Under the pieces are notes generated by a model. It worked only from the letters and a program-made list of their open reading frames with translations, was not told the origin of the DNA and searched no databases. 64,000 nt of DNA, from contig CAJJDO010000080.1 of assembly GCA_905183005.1 (NCBI GenBank), forward strand, positions 283,123-347,122, in the 5' to 3' direction. Below are positions 1-12,174 of the stretch, piece after piece. Origin of the DNA: Paramecium pentaurelia (Eukaryota; Ciliophora; Oligohymenophorea; Peniculida; Parameciidae). Made by a program: the position numbers and the translations under genes. Position 1 is the stretch's first letter. Each line of letters opens with the position of its first letter.

Positions 1-1372
1 GTTTACAAGGCATATATAATGCATCACGATCATTTTCAATACAAATTATACAACTATTTTCGTGACTTCTATCAGCAACCAATTATGAAGTTCTTTTACA
101 TAAATAAGTAGATGTAGTTCCAATTTTAAAAACTGTTTAGTTTTATAATGGATATAACTATGAAGGTTAACCTTCTCTTGATAATCTAAGCCATGATCTA
201 AATTTTGAGATATAAAAAATACCCATTAGTAGATCCCATATCTTCCAAATATGCTCTACCATCAATCAAACAAATTTTGGCATGGATATTAGAAAGATGA
301 TGATCTTCACTAAAAGTAAGATCAGCAGTCTATTTTCTACCAACAGTTGTCACACTCTTTTAAGTTGTTAAATTAATCACATGTTTTTCAGGTGTATTTG
401 GTCCTTCTATAATTGCCATTACAACCTAATATTTTAATAATATTATTACATCTATATTTGAACCATTTACATTCACTTATTAAATTTCAAATTAATTGCT
501 ACCTAATTCAACAACCATTCCAATTTGTAATAGTTATTTTGTTTCAACTTTAATAAATGTTCCTGTTGTGGATCCTATATCTTTGATATAAAACTAATTT
601 AAATAATATAAATACTTCTTCATTTTGAAATATCACTTCTGCATGAAATCTACTAATACTCTCTTCTAATATTAAAATTTAATTGCTTGAATGTCTTCCA
701 ATTTTACCTCCTGATTCTTTAATACAATAAAAATTAGTTTATGGTCCTTCTGTTGGTTGGATGATTAATTCGTTTTATACTTTTGAAACAAATTTTTCTA
801 GGTCTTATTCAATTAAAATGCCGGTTTATTATTTTTTTTAAAACTGAGGTTTGTTTTCACTAAATATTAAGTATTATTATTACATCTCACATAATGGTTA
901 TTAAAATTGTTATGAAAACATTTCATTATTCTTAAGATAATTAGTCATCATATCATGAGAGATATTAATCTATCCATATTGAGGTTATGCAGATTCAGTA
1001 TTTTCAAGGGTAGCATTTTCTTATTCCATCTTTTCATAACGTCTGTCTTCGAAAGTAGTTGATTTTATATGAGATGCATATTCTTTTAGACCTGTTTTAA
1101 GCCCTTTCATTAATATATTGTATTTACAATGCATTAGCTTTTTTCTAACTATCTTATTAGTAATTCCTAGATCTTCTATTAAGTCATTTTCTTCTATTAA
1201 CTCTAAACATGATCCATCGATTGAATTTTAAGCTACAATATAAGTTCACTAATATACTAAAAGTTGTCTGTAGTTATTGTAACCCAACAAAATTGAGCCA
1301 TGACGATACATCCTCCAAAGACCATTTCTTAGGTTCTTTTGGAAGAATTGTGAAGAGGGTTTCATAATCCAT
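1..1372 (-). CDS. SAM-FHA-FHA-RING protein, partial (cut by left edge)
   Basis: The gene starts at the ATG at 1372 and runs off the left edge. Residues about 14-80 form a SAM domain (KKWSLEDVSSWLNFVGL, then LELIEENDLIEDLGI), split by a 25-nt intron. After a Gln-rich linker come two forkhead-associated domains: the first has IGRHSSN, SRFHAEV and DIGSTTGTF, with a 22-nt intron between strands; the second has VGRKQTADLTF, LSNIHAKI and LEDMGSTNG. The last visible residues, NSCIICIENDRDALYMPCK, are the first half of a C3HC4 RING finger. FHA domains bind phosphothreonine and RING domains recruit E2 enzymes, so this is probably a phospho-directed E3 ubiquitin ligase. The DNA-damage ligases of the CHFR/RNF8 type share FHA plus RING, but the SAM domain and the second FHA are extra. 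The RING is truncated only by the window edge. Confidence 0.85.
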
Positions 1373-1408
1373 ATTTTAAATTTAAAAGCACTAACTGAAA
1401 ATAATTAT

Positions 1409-2848
1409 TCACACATATAATTATTTCATCTTACTATATGACAAATAGACTAATTCTGGTATAACCATTGTATAATGATTACCACCAATAATTATCTTTT
1501 TATTTTCTAATTCTTTCTCAATTTTCTACATTTTCTCAAAATATCCAGGTTAAAATTCAATAAAGCTTTATATCCAATCATTTTTAATTATCATTTTTGG
1601 ATCTTAAACATTTATTCCTAAATGAGAACTCAATTCTTTAAGAATCTAATCATCATTCACATCTTTTTATGTCATCACAGTTAGATTAGTTGAATCTTTA
1701 GGATATTGCATTGGAAATTACAATGAATCTGCAAGCATTCCTAATATATTTTGATTCTAATTTGGATTTATTAAATATCCAAGACCTCTAAACTTAAATA
1801 ATAATACTTTAATTACATCAGAAGGTAATATCTTTTAATCCCAACAAATATTTCTTGTTATCATAGAATTATTCTTTATCTTTTTTAAATCATCCTTGAT
1901 ATGATTTAAATTTGAATTCTCTATCATAGAAACTATTTCTGATGATGGTACATTTAAAAATATGTAATCATATTCAATTTTTTTTATTTCTTTATTTTCA
2001 TTTTCGATAATCAATTATTTTTATTCAATATCTATTTCTTTTCCCCTAGTATTCAAATGAATTTCAAAATCTTTTTCTTTTGTATTATCTTATAAATATC
2101 TTAATATTCGTTTTGGTAATGAATCCAATCCATAACTAAATCTGTAACTATTTGCTATTAAAATATTAATTTTATTTGATACCTTTATTTAATATCTTTT
2201 TCCTCATCTATTCAAATTCAGCATCATAAATTAAATCCTTCTTTAATTGTACTTCATCATATGAAGACATATAAACTTTTTAGAAACACATATTCTTTGA
2301 TAATCTATATACAGATTCTCCAAATAATCCATAAAAAACTGTTTCAGCATATTTCTTTGTTAATTCTTTACCTAATATTTCATCTAAATATTCTCCCAAA
2401 TTATCAGATTCTATCTTATTAAATAATATTTTAGGATATGCTTTGATTAAATTAAATAATTCATCTTTCCCATTATCCTTAATAAATCTAGATATAGTTT
2501 TTAAATTCATTTGTGATGGTACACTCTTTAATGCTCCATTCCAATAGAAATAATTATAAGGTTATTATATACTAGTCACAACTAAACATATAACTATTAT
2601 ATACATTCAGGATAAAGACCAATTTTATCTATCATATAAAATAGAGGTCTATTATATTTTCCTAATTTAATTGAACGTGGACCCTCTTCAAATATAAATT
2701 AATTTTCTTTTCTTGTTTTTATTATTCCTCCTATTCTATTAGATGATTCAATTATAGTGATTTTGGCCTTAGGATACAATTACTTAATGAAAAAAGCATT
2801 GCTCAAACCTGATAGACCTGCACCAACAACTAAAAATTTATAAGACAT
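1409..2848 (-). CDS. PPOX: Protoporphyrinogen oxidase (heme biosynthesis)
   Basis: This is the FAD enzyme that oxidises protoporphyrinogen IX to protoporphyrin IX, the penultimate step of heme synthesis, usually at the mitochondrial inner membrane. The N-terminus MSYKFLVVGAGLSGL is a dinucleotide-binding fold and is followed by ESSNRIGGII and the family signature FEEGPRSIK. The middle contains NGALKSVPSQMN and TVFYGLFGESVYRL, matching the PPOX pattern before the membrane-binding region. The C-terminus IIIGGNHYTMVIPELV is PPOX-like up to the TGA at 1409-1411. A 23-nt intron near 2570 restores the frame after LYPE. Length is about 465 residues, typical for the family. One further intron must exist because the total does not divide by three. 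The start has no obvious targeting peptide before the FAD fold. Confidence 0.88.
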
Positions 2849-3427
2849 TTTATAAAAAATAAAATTTATGATTTTCATTTATACACATGTAAATTATCAT
2901 AAAAAAATATTCAACTCTTATTTATCATTTAGTTTTTATATATTTCAATTTATTAATAAGATAAAATTTAACACTCAATATTCCTTGTTTGATATTAATT
3001 TTTACTATATATATTAATATTAAAATTGAAAAATTACTATTAAATTTTATGACATTATATATATATAGATGGATCATACTATATTATATGAAATTTTAGG
3101 TTAGTCTTATGATTAGTAGATTTAAAAACCTTTTTAATATTATAATGAAATAATAAAAACAAAGACTTTTTGTTTTTATTATCTTTATATATATATTTTA
3201 TCATCTCATACAAAAATTCTTATAATTAAATATAATTTTATATAATGTATATCTTTTTTGGTATTTTAAAAATTGTATTAGTTATTGCAACTCTAATCAA
3301 TACAAATATCAAAGAATTTCTTTTAACTAATTTCACTAATAAGAGTTTTAATAGATAAAGATGATTAATAACATAATAATGATTATTATTTACAATATTT
3401 CGAGGTATAAGAGCCTGATAAATAAAA
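2849..3427. other. Intergenic spacer, no gene seen
   Basis: About 580 bp of AT-rich DNA between the 5' end of the PPOX gene and the 3' end of the MORN-type gene. It contains TATATA runs near 3055 and 3190. I see no reading frame with protein-like composition and no RNA gene. Confidence 0.5.
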
Positions 3428-4009
3428 TCAATGATATTCTATCTATTATAATATTCCTTATTTATATTATCCTACTCTTATCTTGTATTCTTAATCAAAT
3501 ATTGTGGCTCTTCCTTCCAAATTACCATCTTTAAACATTCCGAATACTTTAGCATTTTTATAGTACAACACACCTTTTCCATTAAACTTATATTATTAAT
3601 CCATTTATCCTTAATAATGTGTCCAATTCTTTTCCATCTAAGTAATGCTTTATTTATCGAAATACTTATTATTAAAATCTTTATTATAACGAATAGCCTT
3701 TCGAGTATCAGAATATTCTATTCTCTAAAATTATTAAAGCAAAACTGACTTTCTTTGTTGTAAAGCAGCAATCTTTTAATTAATAGATAAAATTTCATTT
3801 ATAGTATCAGAAGAGAATTATTATGATAATTATCTCTAAGTCTTTTATATAGGCTCTACGAGAGTAGAAGGAGTACGAATCTTTTTCAAATTAATGGGGC
3901 TAATTTAAGGTTTTTTTATTGTTGAAACATCACTAGTTAATAAACTGTATTTCTCTGATGATTGTCTAGTTGTATCTAAAAGTGAAGGAGATTTTTTATG
4001 CTTAAACAT
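3428..4009 (-). CDS. Coiled-coil protein with one MORN-like repeat
   Basis: An intronless frame of 193 residues from the ATG at 4009 to the TGA at 3428-3430. The first half is basic and Ser/Thr-rich and carries a coiled-coil-like stretch (INEILSINQKIAALQQRKSV). The second half has KFNGKGVLYY and GMFKDGNLEGRATIF, the pattern of MORN repeats (YxGxxxxGkGxl). MORN repeats bind membranes or scaffold cytoskeletal structures in ciliates and apicomplexans, so a cortical or ciliary role is plausible but inferred. Only one and a half repeats are visible, which is few for the family. No paralogue is visible nearby. Confidence 0.65.
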
Positions 4010-5139
4010 TTAACGAACACAAATAATTAATATATAATTTTAATATTATTGTTTTTCAACATATCTAAATTGTATAGTGGTATAAATATATATATATCTT
4101 AATCTAAATACTTAATTTTTATGAGATATTCTAAAAATTCTTTATATTAAAATTATAAACTATTAGAACTCTTTTTCTTTATATTAGTTAAAGAGTTATA
4201 GCACAATTTTGAAGATATTTTGCTGAATTTATTAAAATTAAAGAAAAAAACAAAATATTGATGCCAAAATAGCAATTGTAACCCAAAAGACCTTATTATA
4301 AGATGTCATTTTAGAGTAAGGAGGCTTTGAAAACTCTAGTATTCCAAAAAGGATTTACTATTAAATAAGTATTAGATTATGATTATTTTTAAAGGCTGCT
4401 TAAACTTTATCAATAAATTATACAAGTGCTAAAACAATTATTCTCCAATTTAGGGAGTAATAGATAAGAAAATGTATTAAATATTTATCAATGAAACCTT
4501 GTCTTGTTAAATAGGCTTCAAAAATTAAATATAACCTTAAAATTATTTCCTAAACTGGTGGAGTAATGGTAAATGAAAAAATATATTGTTTAAGATGATT
4601 GATGTAATGTATACATAATATAAACTATATTCATTTAATTAATAAATTAACTGATCATTCTTAATCTGTATTATTATTAAGTTTGCTATCTACTAATGGT
4701 TAATATAATCAATAAATAGAAGTTCGATATAATTATAGTGAATTTTATTTAAGTTGTGCTTCATTATGCAACTTTTGAGTATAAAAATAATGAGAAAGTC
4801 TAATTTATAATTATTGTTTATAATAAAAGAAGATATTTAATTAGATAGACATTGATTTAGTCAAATTAATTTGTTGTTCATTCAAAATTAAGATGCATTT
4901 TAAATATAAAAACATCATATATAATATTATAATCAAAATATATAAATATTTTTTAGTTTATAATAATTTAGTAAATTTTTGTATTTAATTAATGAATGAT
5001 TAAATAATTCTTATAATAAGTATTTATAAATTATTCCTTTATTAATATGCATCAAATAAAAGATTTATTTCCCTATTTTTTATTAAATAAAAAGAAAGAT
5101 GTATATAATTAAAAATAAATTAAACATCACATCAAAACT
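4010..5139. other. Intergenic region with only doubtful ORFs
   Basis: About 1.1 kb without a convincing gene. The longest frame, 4306-4764 on the minus strand (152 codons under the ciliate code), starts with ATG, but its translation is almost all Ile, Leu, Asn, Gln, Tyr and Phe with hardly any Gly, Ala or Asp. That is what non-coding AT-rich DNA gives when only TGA stops translation. I therefore treat it as chance. Confidence 0.4.
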
Positions 5140-5471
5140 ATGTCTAAGACTTCTGCTAAAAAAAGATAATATGTCAAAATTTCAAAAAATGAAAAGCAAT
5201 CCTTACTTCAATTAGTCTTCTATAATGGAATGAAAATTAGAGAAGTAATAACATTATTAACAATTAGGCTGCCTAGAAATTGAACTTAAAATATGCTGCA
5301 GCTAAAACCTTTGTTCTATAATTTAGAAAAAAATTAATAAGAAAAGAATTTAATTACGCTTCTGATAAACCTTGTTAAACTTGTCCTAGAAGAGATGAGA
5401 ATACTACATTTAAAATCATATCATAGATTGGAGGAAAAGAAATCAGTTCAAAAACTTACATGTACAATTGA
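5140..5471 (+). CDS. Small helix-turn-helix protein, paralogue of 52655-53053
   Basis: The protein has 102 residues after removing one 23-nt intron (near 5240-5262), which brings the frame to a TGA at 5469-5471. Its centre, NGMKIREAAQKLNLKYAAAK followed by TFVLQFRKK, has the spacing of a homeodomain-like helix-turn-helix. The gene at 52655 has the equivalent pattern INKGVQLKDAARELKITYHE with EYRRK after it. A C-terminal CQTCPRRDE segment contains two cysteines. The basic lysine-rich N-terminus suggests nucleic-acid binding. I do not recognise a named family. A DNA-binding or transposase-derived origin is inference. Confidence 0.7.
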
Positions 5472-6458
5472 ATAATATAACTATTGTTTGTAAATATTTA
5501 TTATAATTTATAATGTTCTCTTAGACTTAAAGCTTTGATGATAAATTTCAAACAAAAAATTACTTTAAGCTAAAACTTAATCATCTAAAGTTGTAGTATC
5601 AGTTAAATATTCAATGAACAATAATTTAATTTCTATAACTTTAGAATGGTTAATATATATATCATTTGAATATCATAATAGATAAATCAAACTTAGACTT
5701 TGTTTGAAAATAAAGAAACAATTGAAAAATTATAGAAGGTTAAAAAAAGTATATAACAATTTAAATCTTTTATAATTAATTTAAGCTAATTAATAATCAA
5801 ATCTTAAATTCTTTCTAGAAAAATTGTTTTAGTCTCTTATAAGTCAATGATAATAGTTTTATCTTCTTTATCAATATTAAATTCATTTTATAAGTTAAGA
5901 GTATTAGTATAATATTTAATGACACAATCGAAATTCTTTACTATTTTAATCTAATGATATTTGGATTAACAGTATAAAATTAATAGAAATCATTGTCCTA
6001 GTAGTTATTAAAATGATATAAATAAAAATTAAGGAATCAACAGTTTATTTTAACATGTACTAATTATCTTCTTATATCATAATTGCATTTTAATACATTA
6101 AATTATAAATCTTTTGTTTATAGTGTAAAAAAAGATAAAAATCACCTTATATAAAAGACATATAATAATTGAATAGAATTATTATACAATTCTTGATAAT
6201 ATTATAACAAGAAGATTTGTAATACTTTTTCTTAATTAAAATTTCTATTAAAGATTAAAGTAATATTGACTTAATCATATTGATCAAGTTTAGAAGATAT
6301 AGATTTACATATTACTCATTGATAAGATAGAGTTGATGAATAAGGGATGGCAGTTTGATTTATAAAAGATGAGAAGATTCTTAATAGATTTTGAGTTAAA
6401 GAGCAGATGTAATAATGAACTTTATTAATAAATATCTATTTTAAATAATAAAGTCTAA
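5472..6458. other. Intergenic region, one weak small ORF
   Basis: Nearly 1 kb with no recognisable gene. Around 5580-5850 on the plus strand two frames are open at once; one gives KVVVSVKYSMNNNLISITLE, which looks somewhat protein-like. No single start and splice pattern explains it, so it may be a decayed gene or chance. The rest is AT-rich spacer upstream of the PP2C gene. Confidence 0.35.
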
Positions 6459-7471
6459 ATGGGACCGTATCTAAGCCAACCAAAAACAGAAAAGTCTACA
6501 GTTACAGGCTAAAATTAAGTACTTTAATATGCTGCCACTCATATGCAAGGTATTATAGATTTATTAAATTAGGATGGAGAAATACAATGGAGGATGCTCA
6601 CATTTCTGATATAAACATAGAGCAAGATGTTCATTTATTTGCTGTTTTCGATGGCCATGGAGGAAGTGAAGTAGCTATATTTGCAGAAAAACATTTCAAA
6701 GAAGAATTGATGAAGAATAAAAACTATCTATCAAAAAATTATGAAAAGGCTTTGACAGAGACATTTTTCAAAATTGATAAAATGTTATAAGAGCCAGCTG
6801 GTTAAGATGAGTTAAATAAAATAAGAGGAGCAACTGATGAAGGTAATTTATATCCAGATTATAGCATCTTTGGCTGGATGCACTGCTAATGTTGCTTTGA
6901 TTGTTGGCAAGACTTTATATGTTGCTAATGCTGGAGATTCAAGATCATTTTTAAATAGAGATGGAAAGCCATTTGATATGAGTAAAGATCATAAACCAGA
7001 TGATGATTAAGAGAAAAAGAGAATAGAGAGAGCTGGAGGTTTTGTATCAGATGGTCGTGTCAATGGTTTAATTATATAATATTATATAAGGAAATCTTTC
7101 ATTATCAAGAGCTTTGGGAGATTTGGAATACAAAAAAGATGGCAGATTTAAGCCTGAAGAATAGATTATAACTGCATTACCTGATATTAAAGTAACATAA
7201 TTGACTGTTGCTGATAAGTAATTCGAATATATTTAATATTTGATTAGGTTTTTATTGATGGGATGTGATGGTGTGTTTGAAACATGGGATCATCAATAAA
7301 TACTTAACTTTGTCAATTCTGAGTTGAAATCTCATTAAAGTCTGTAGAAAGCTGCTGAAAAATTGCTTGATTAATTGTTGGCAAAAGATACATCATGTAA
7401 ATATTCACATCTATAATCTAGTGGGTACTGGATGTGATAATATGACTTGCATTTTGGTTCAGTTTAAATGA
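6459..7471 (+). CDS. PP2C-family protein serine/threonine phosphatase
   Basis: A metal-dependent phosphatase of 295 residues that dephosphorylates Ser/Thr. Five introns (23, 22, 25, 30 and 25 nt) are placed by frame and the spliced length divides exactly. The N-terminus is MGPYLSQPKTEK. The catalytic motifs are in family order: RNTMEDAH, FAVFDGHGG (first metal aspartate), TANVALIV with LYVANAGDSR, GRVNGNLSLSRALGD, LLMGCDGVFE (metal aspartate) and GCDNMTCILV (metal aspartate). The Met-Gly start could be N-myristoylated, although the residues after it are not ideal. The catalytic domain is complete and nothing else is attached. It is a stand-alone PP2C, a family known biochemically in Paramecium. 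Confidence 0.95.
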
Positions 7472-8188
7472 TGAATCAATTGAGTATCAAAAACATATAA
7501 AATAAAATATAATTTATAATTATTATAGGATCAATTATTATTATTCAAACAAAAAATTTGTTCATTTATATCTATTATACATTTAACTCATAAACTCTCT
7601 AATTATTTTTGGTTATCTTATTTTATATGGATTATATGTAGATCACTTTATACAGTTATTAAAGTATAATTATAAAAAATAAGTAATTTAATTAATGATA
7701 ACTACACATAGCTGAAATATTTGAAAGAAATAAATAGTTATCTATATTCCAAGAATAAATTGAAAGTTTATTTGACCTAATATCCAAATATCTTACAAAA
7801 AAATTAATTAAAAAAACTTATAAATTTATGGATTTCATAATAGATAAGTGCAAAAATAATTGATTATTGTATTCTATAAGAGGATTCATATTATATAATA
7901 TATTTAGATCATGGATTCTAAATGTTTATCTCAGTATATAAGATATTTATTTAAGAACTTTATAATTGATTATTGCATTTGTATGGGTTTAAATTTATTC
8001 TACAATATTTGATTTTGTATTTTTAGTATTATCAAATTAAGAGTTGAAATTTTAATCAAATTCTTAAACCAAGAACTCAATAAATATAATGCTTTGGTAT
8101 TATTATTTTAGGGTAATATTTATTTATTAAAAAATATAATGTATTGTCATGTAGAGACATTAAAATTATCGTAATATTAAAATGTACT
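7472..8188. other. Intergenic spacer, no gene seen
   Basis: About 700 bp between the PP2C gene and the CTFKP-repeat gene. One frame stays open for about 130 codons but has no ATG and an Ile/Leu/Asn/Gln composition, so I do not call it. Confidence 0.45.
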
Positions 8189-9481
8189 ATGAGTATGACA
8201 AATCAATCTAGAGCTTCAGCTATGTTAATTTTCGTAGATAACAGCAGAACGCTGATCCACAAACTCCATGAACTATTTAAGCACATGAATGAGAGTGAAG
8301 CTCTAATCATTTATATTTGCAATGAAATAAATTTTCCTTAATTATCCGATTAAATAATTATGGTTTCATACTTGAATGAGTTTTCTACATATTGCAGAAC
8401 TGTAGGACTCTTAGGACTCTAAGAATCATTTAAATAGTAGTAAAGTACATTGGAAGAAACATTGCTCATGCATTTGATAACTCTAAAGAGGGAATAATTG
8501 ATTGAATTATCTACTCGTATTGTAAGGATATGGAACATCAATAATAGAGATCAAAAATAAGGATCTTCATAGGAAAACCAATAAAGAAAAATGTCAGTTA
8601 GTGATATGTATACAAAGTCTAGTTCTTAATTAAATCATCTATATGAATAACATATATTAAATGAGGAGAATCAAATAGTCAAACGAGATTAATAAATTAA
8701 TCATCTTATGAAGGAATGCACATTTAAACCATAAATATCAAAAAAGAGCTAAAAATTAGAATTAAATTCACCAGCTCATATTAGATTGAATAATTATGCA
8801 ATGGACTCTAAAATAAAATTATAAATAGTTTAAGAACTTAATTAGAAATAAGAATTAAAAGATTGTACTTTCAAACCTTCAATTAATATTAAATCAATTG
8901 GTAATAATTAATCAGTTGAAAATCCATTTGATAGACTATATTAAAATGCATTAACTTAAAGAAATAAAACACCTAGAAACAATGAAGATTCATAATTTAC
9001 TTATCGTCCTTAATTAATTAGCTCTCCTATAAAATTATAATAATTTGAAGGTATTTCAGTAGAAGAAAGACTATATAATCATCATTTTGAGAAAATGAAT
9101 AATGTGGCTATGAAATAAGAGGAACTTTAATAAATTGAATTAGAATAATGTACATTTACTCCTGTTATTAATTAATATGGTAATAGTAGATAAAATGAAA
9201 AAGTCTATGAAAGATTATATAATCATAGTAGTGTAAAATCAGTATCAGATGTAAAAGATCATTCAATATCACATATTAATAAGAAATCAGAATCTTTAAT
9301 TAAAAAGCCATAATCAGAAAATAATTCATATGTGACTTAATTTTACATAGAATCCAATCCATTTGATCGATTATATTAAGAACATTAAAGATAAGAGAAA
9401 AAGAAGAAATCCAATTAAATATAATATTACTAATCTATACCTTTTAAACCAATACTAAATAAAAAATTATCATTATAATGA
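8189..9481 (+). CDS. Protein with repeated CTFKP and RLY motifs, possibly cytoskeletal
   Basis: An intronless frame of 430 residues. I chose the ATG at 8189 (MSMTNQSRASAMLIF); the frame is open upstream but lacks another ATG. Residues 1-90 are hydrophobic and probably globular. From about residue 180 the sequence is repetitive: KECTFKPQISKK, KDCTFKPSIN, EQCTFTPVIN and SIPFKPILNKK alternate with NPFDRLYQNA, VEERLYNHHF, VYERLYNHSS and NPFDRLYQEH. This 'C/F-T-F-x-P-x-I-N ... ERLY' alternation is common in ciliate and flagellate proteins of unknown function linked to microtubule structures; that link is from memory of the pattern and is not proven here. Good confidence that it is a gene, low confidence in its role. 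Confidence 0.75.
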
Positions 9482-10259
9482 ATATAAAAATATATTTAAT
9501 AATAGAATTTCATTTTTAATATTTACAAATAAATATAGAAATGTGAATAATTTACATAAAATATAACAAAAAACAGTATAATAATTATGAATTAATTAAT
9601 TAAATTGTTTTTATAGATTCAATATAATAATATTATTATATAATTCCTATTATATATTAATTGATTATATGTAAAAATAGAAATATTTAGAGTATTTATC
9701 ATATTGTATTGATATATTTTTGATAGTTTAAAGTATATATAGAACTATTGAGATAATTAGATATAATCTATTAATTTAATAAGAATTAATTAAAATTCAT
9801 TTAGCTTTTGTTAATTAATAATGTTGTGATAATATAAATCTTATGGAATTAATAAATGATTGTTATTTATTAATTAAGTCAGTATATAAAATAGAATGAA
9901 TATGATTTATAATATACTTAAATTAGAATATTTTCTAATGTAATTGATAATGTGTGGATTTCAATTAAGTTAATTTATTAAAAAGTATAATGAATCCTTA
10001 TTTATGAGAATGCTACTATGTTAAATTATTAATTCATAAATCAAAGACTTAAAATTCTTATAAATATTTTAAGATAGTATTGGTGTGTAACTCTTATTCC
10101 CAAAGATTATTTAGAATGAAATATTATATTCAGTTGATTAAAAATAATTTTAATATTCTTTATGTCTTCTTTGTTTAATGAAGTACCACTCTAGAAAGTT
10201 ATTGCTAATAAGGCATAAGTAACAGTAACTATATTAGATAGAAAATAGCCATTCTAGTA
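9482..10259. other. Intergenic region; possible alternative 5' exon of the next gene
   Basis: About 780 bp of AT-rich DNA. Near 10160-10250 short frames such as MSSLFNEVPLQKVIANKAQ could form a 5' exon of the GTPase-HSP20 gene, but no intron joins them in frame convincingly. Nothing else is recognisable. Confidence 0.4.
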
Positions 10260-12094
10260 ATGATGTTAAAAGATATACAAAAAGAAGAAGAAGAGATTTT
10301 GAAATAATTTAACAAAATGACTAAAGATGCTCGAACGATTAATGAATTATATGAGATTATGGAAATGATTAACTATGAGATGAGTGTGAGGAATGATGAC
10401 AAAATGATGATTTTAAATGAAATCACTCTACAAGAAGAGTTATTGTAAATGCTTGAATATATTAAAGATTGACAGAGTAGGCAAGTCTATAGAAATAAAT
10501 AAGTAGTATATCTAAGGATCTAGAGACATCAGAAAAGTTTTAATAAACAAGATCTTTACGTCAAACTGGAAGATTCTTATAATTCAATCATAGCAATCAC
10601 AATTTGAATGTTGAGACCAAAATACTATAATCAAATATAATTACAAGTTATGATTTTGAAGAGTAATCAAAGTTAAATGATAAAATTCAAGATAATATAT
10701 TCAATGATCCTATTAAATATAATACATAAGAAGGTATTGATGAAACATAAGTATATGATTGGATTCTTGATATAGATCTAATAAATAATGTTTAATAAGG
10801 ATGGACAGTCTATATTAGTAAATAGTTTTAAGCAAACAAAGAATTAGTAGGATTAGCTAATAATGATAATAAGGCTCAAATAAAATGGGAAGGTGCCACA
10901 GTTGCAGTTGTAGGATTATATGATAAAGGTAAAACTTTTGTATTAAACAATCTTACTTAATCTAATTTACCATCTGGAAAGAAAGTAACAACAAAAGGAA
11001 TTTCATTTAAACATGTTGATGTAGATTCAGGTACTTAATTAATCTTGGTTGATACTGCTGGAAGTTATTCACCTGTCAAAATTTAATCAGCTATGAGTAT
11101 TGTAGAAAAAGAAGCTACTGAACATTTTATTATAGATTTAGTATTTGAATTAAGTGATTATTTCATTTGTGTTGTAAATGATTTTACTTCACTTGATTAG
11201 AGATATTTAGATAGATTATCAAGATATATTTAAAATAGTTCAAAAACATTTAGAGAAATAATTGTAGTTCATAATTTGAAGGAAGTTGAAACTGCTGAAA
11301 TATTATAACATGTTTGGACAACTTAAGTGACTTAAATATATTCAACTGGTGGATCAATATAAAGAACTAAGGTTGCAGCTACTAATCCTAGAATTAATGA
11401 ATTGTAAGAAAAACATGTTTTATGGTTTAAAACACAATATACAAGACATGTTTGTTTAGTTAGTGATGATAGTCAATTAGGATTAGATGTTAATCCATGG
11501 GTTTTTTCATTATTAAAATATTGGTTAAAAGCAGTTTTTGTTCCTGTTAATCGATAATTTTCTGTTTGTGAAAATATTCTATAATATGCTACTAGTAAAC
11601 TTACTTAGTATTTTAAAAGAGAAGTGAATGTTAAATTAATAGATACGGATAATTAATATGTTAAGAAAATTGTTTAAATGGAGGCTGATTTATAAGATGG
11701 AGAATTGAAGATTCCTTAAACAAATATTGATTAATCTGGATTAATATTAGCTAGACCTGATTCATTTGCTCCTGCTACTGATATTATTGCTAATGATAAA
11801 TATACTATTTATATGGATGTACCAGGAATTAGTGAAGAAGATATTGAAATGTATAGATAAAATGTAGTTACAATTGTTAAAGGAAATAGAAAAAAACCAT
11901 ATTAAGAAGAATAAAGTGATCATATTAAGAAATAAGAGAGAAAATATGGAGAATTTACTTTAAGTTTTAGAATTCCTGAAAATTTTGAAAGAAAATGGAA
12001 ACATTTTGGAATTGAAAATGGTGTATTGAAAATTGTATATGAAAAAGATAAAGATGATATCATTCCAAGCAAATTTGTTAGTTAAGCAGAATGA
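10260..12094 (+). CDS. Coiled-coil GTPase fused to a C-terminal HSP20/alpha-crystallin domain
   Basis: A 603-residue protein with a single 23-nt intron near 10448-10470; the spliced length divides exactly. Residues 1-100 form a charged coiled coil (KEEEEILKQFNK...). Residues about 205-420 are a P-loop GTPase of the dynamin/GB1-like kind: VVGLYDKGKTF is the P-loop (GxxxxGKT), TTKGISF lies in switch I, and LVDTAGSYSP is the DxxG motif. The usual NKxD motif is replaced by something like VVHNLKE. Residues about 490-600 are a small heat-shock domain: YTIYMDVPGISEEDIE, then REKYG-type ERKYGEFTLSFRIPE and IENGVLKIVYEKD. Small heat-shock domains hold unfolding proteins. A GTP-driven chaperone or membrane-remodelling chaperone is inference. 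I know no named protein with this order. Confidence 0.88.
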
Positions 12095-12174
12095 AAATAT
12101 TATTTTTTTTTGAGATATTCTGGTTTATATTTAAATAAGTTTTAAGTCTATACAAAGTTTAATATTTAATTATC

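Noticed and set aside
4306..4764. 152-codon ATG-started minus-strand frame
   Set aside because: With TGA as sole stop and about 78% AT, frames of this length arise by chance. The translation has almost no Gly, Ala, Asp or Val and no motif.
7520..7970. Open frame of about 130 codons after the PP2C gene
   Set aside because: No ATG, hydrophobic Ile/Leu/Asn composition and no splice signals that would link it to a neighbour.
10460..10475. Apparent stop codon after the coiled coil of the GTPase-HSP20 gene
   Set aside because: A 23-nt GT-AG intron removes it and gives a spliced length divisible by three, so the coiled coil and GTPase are one gene.
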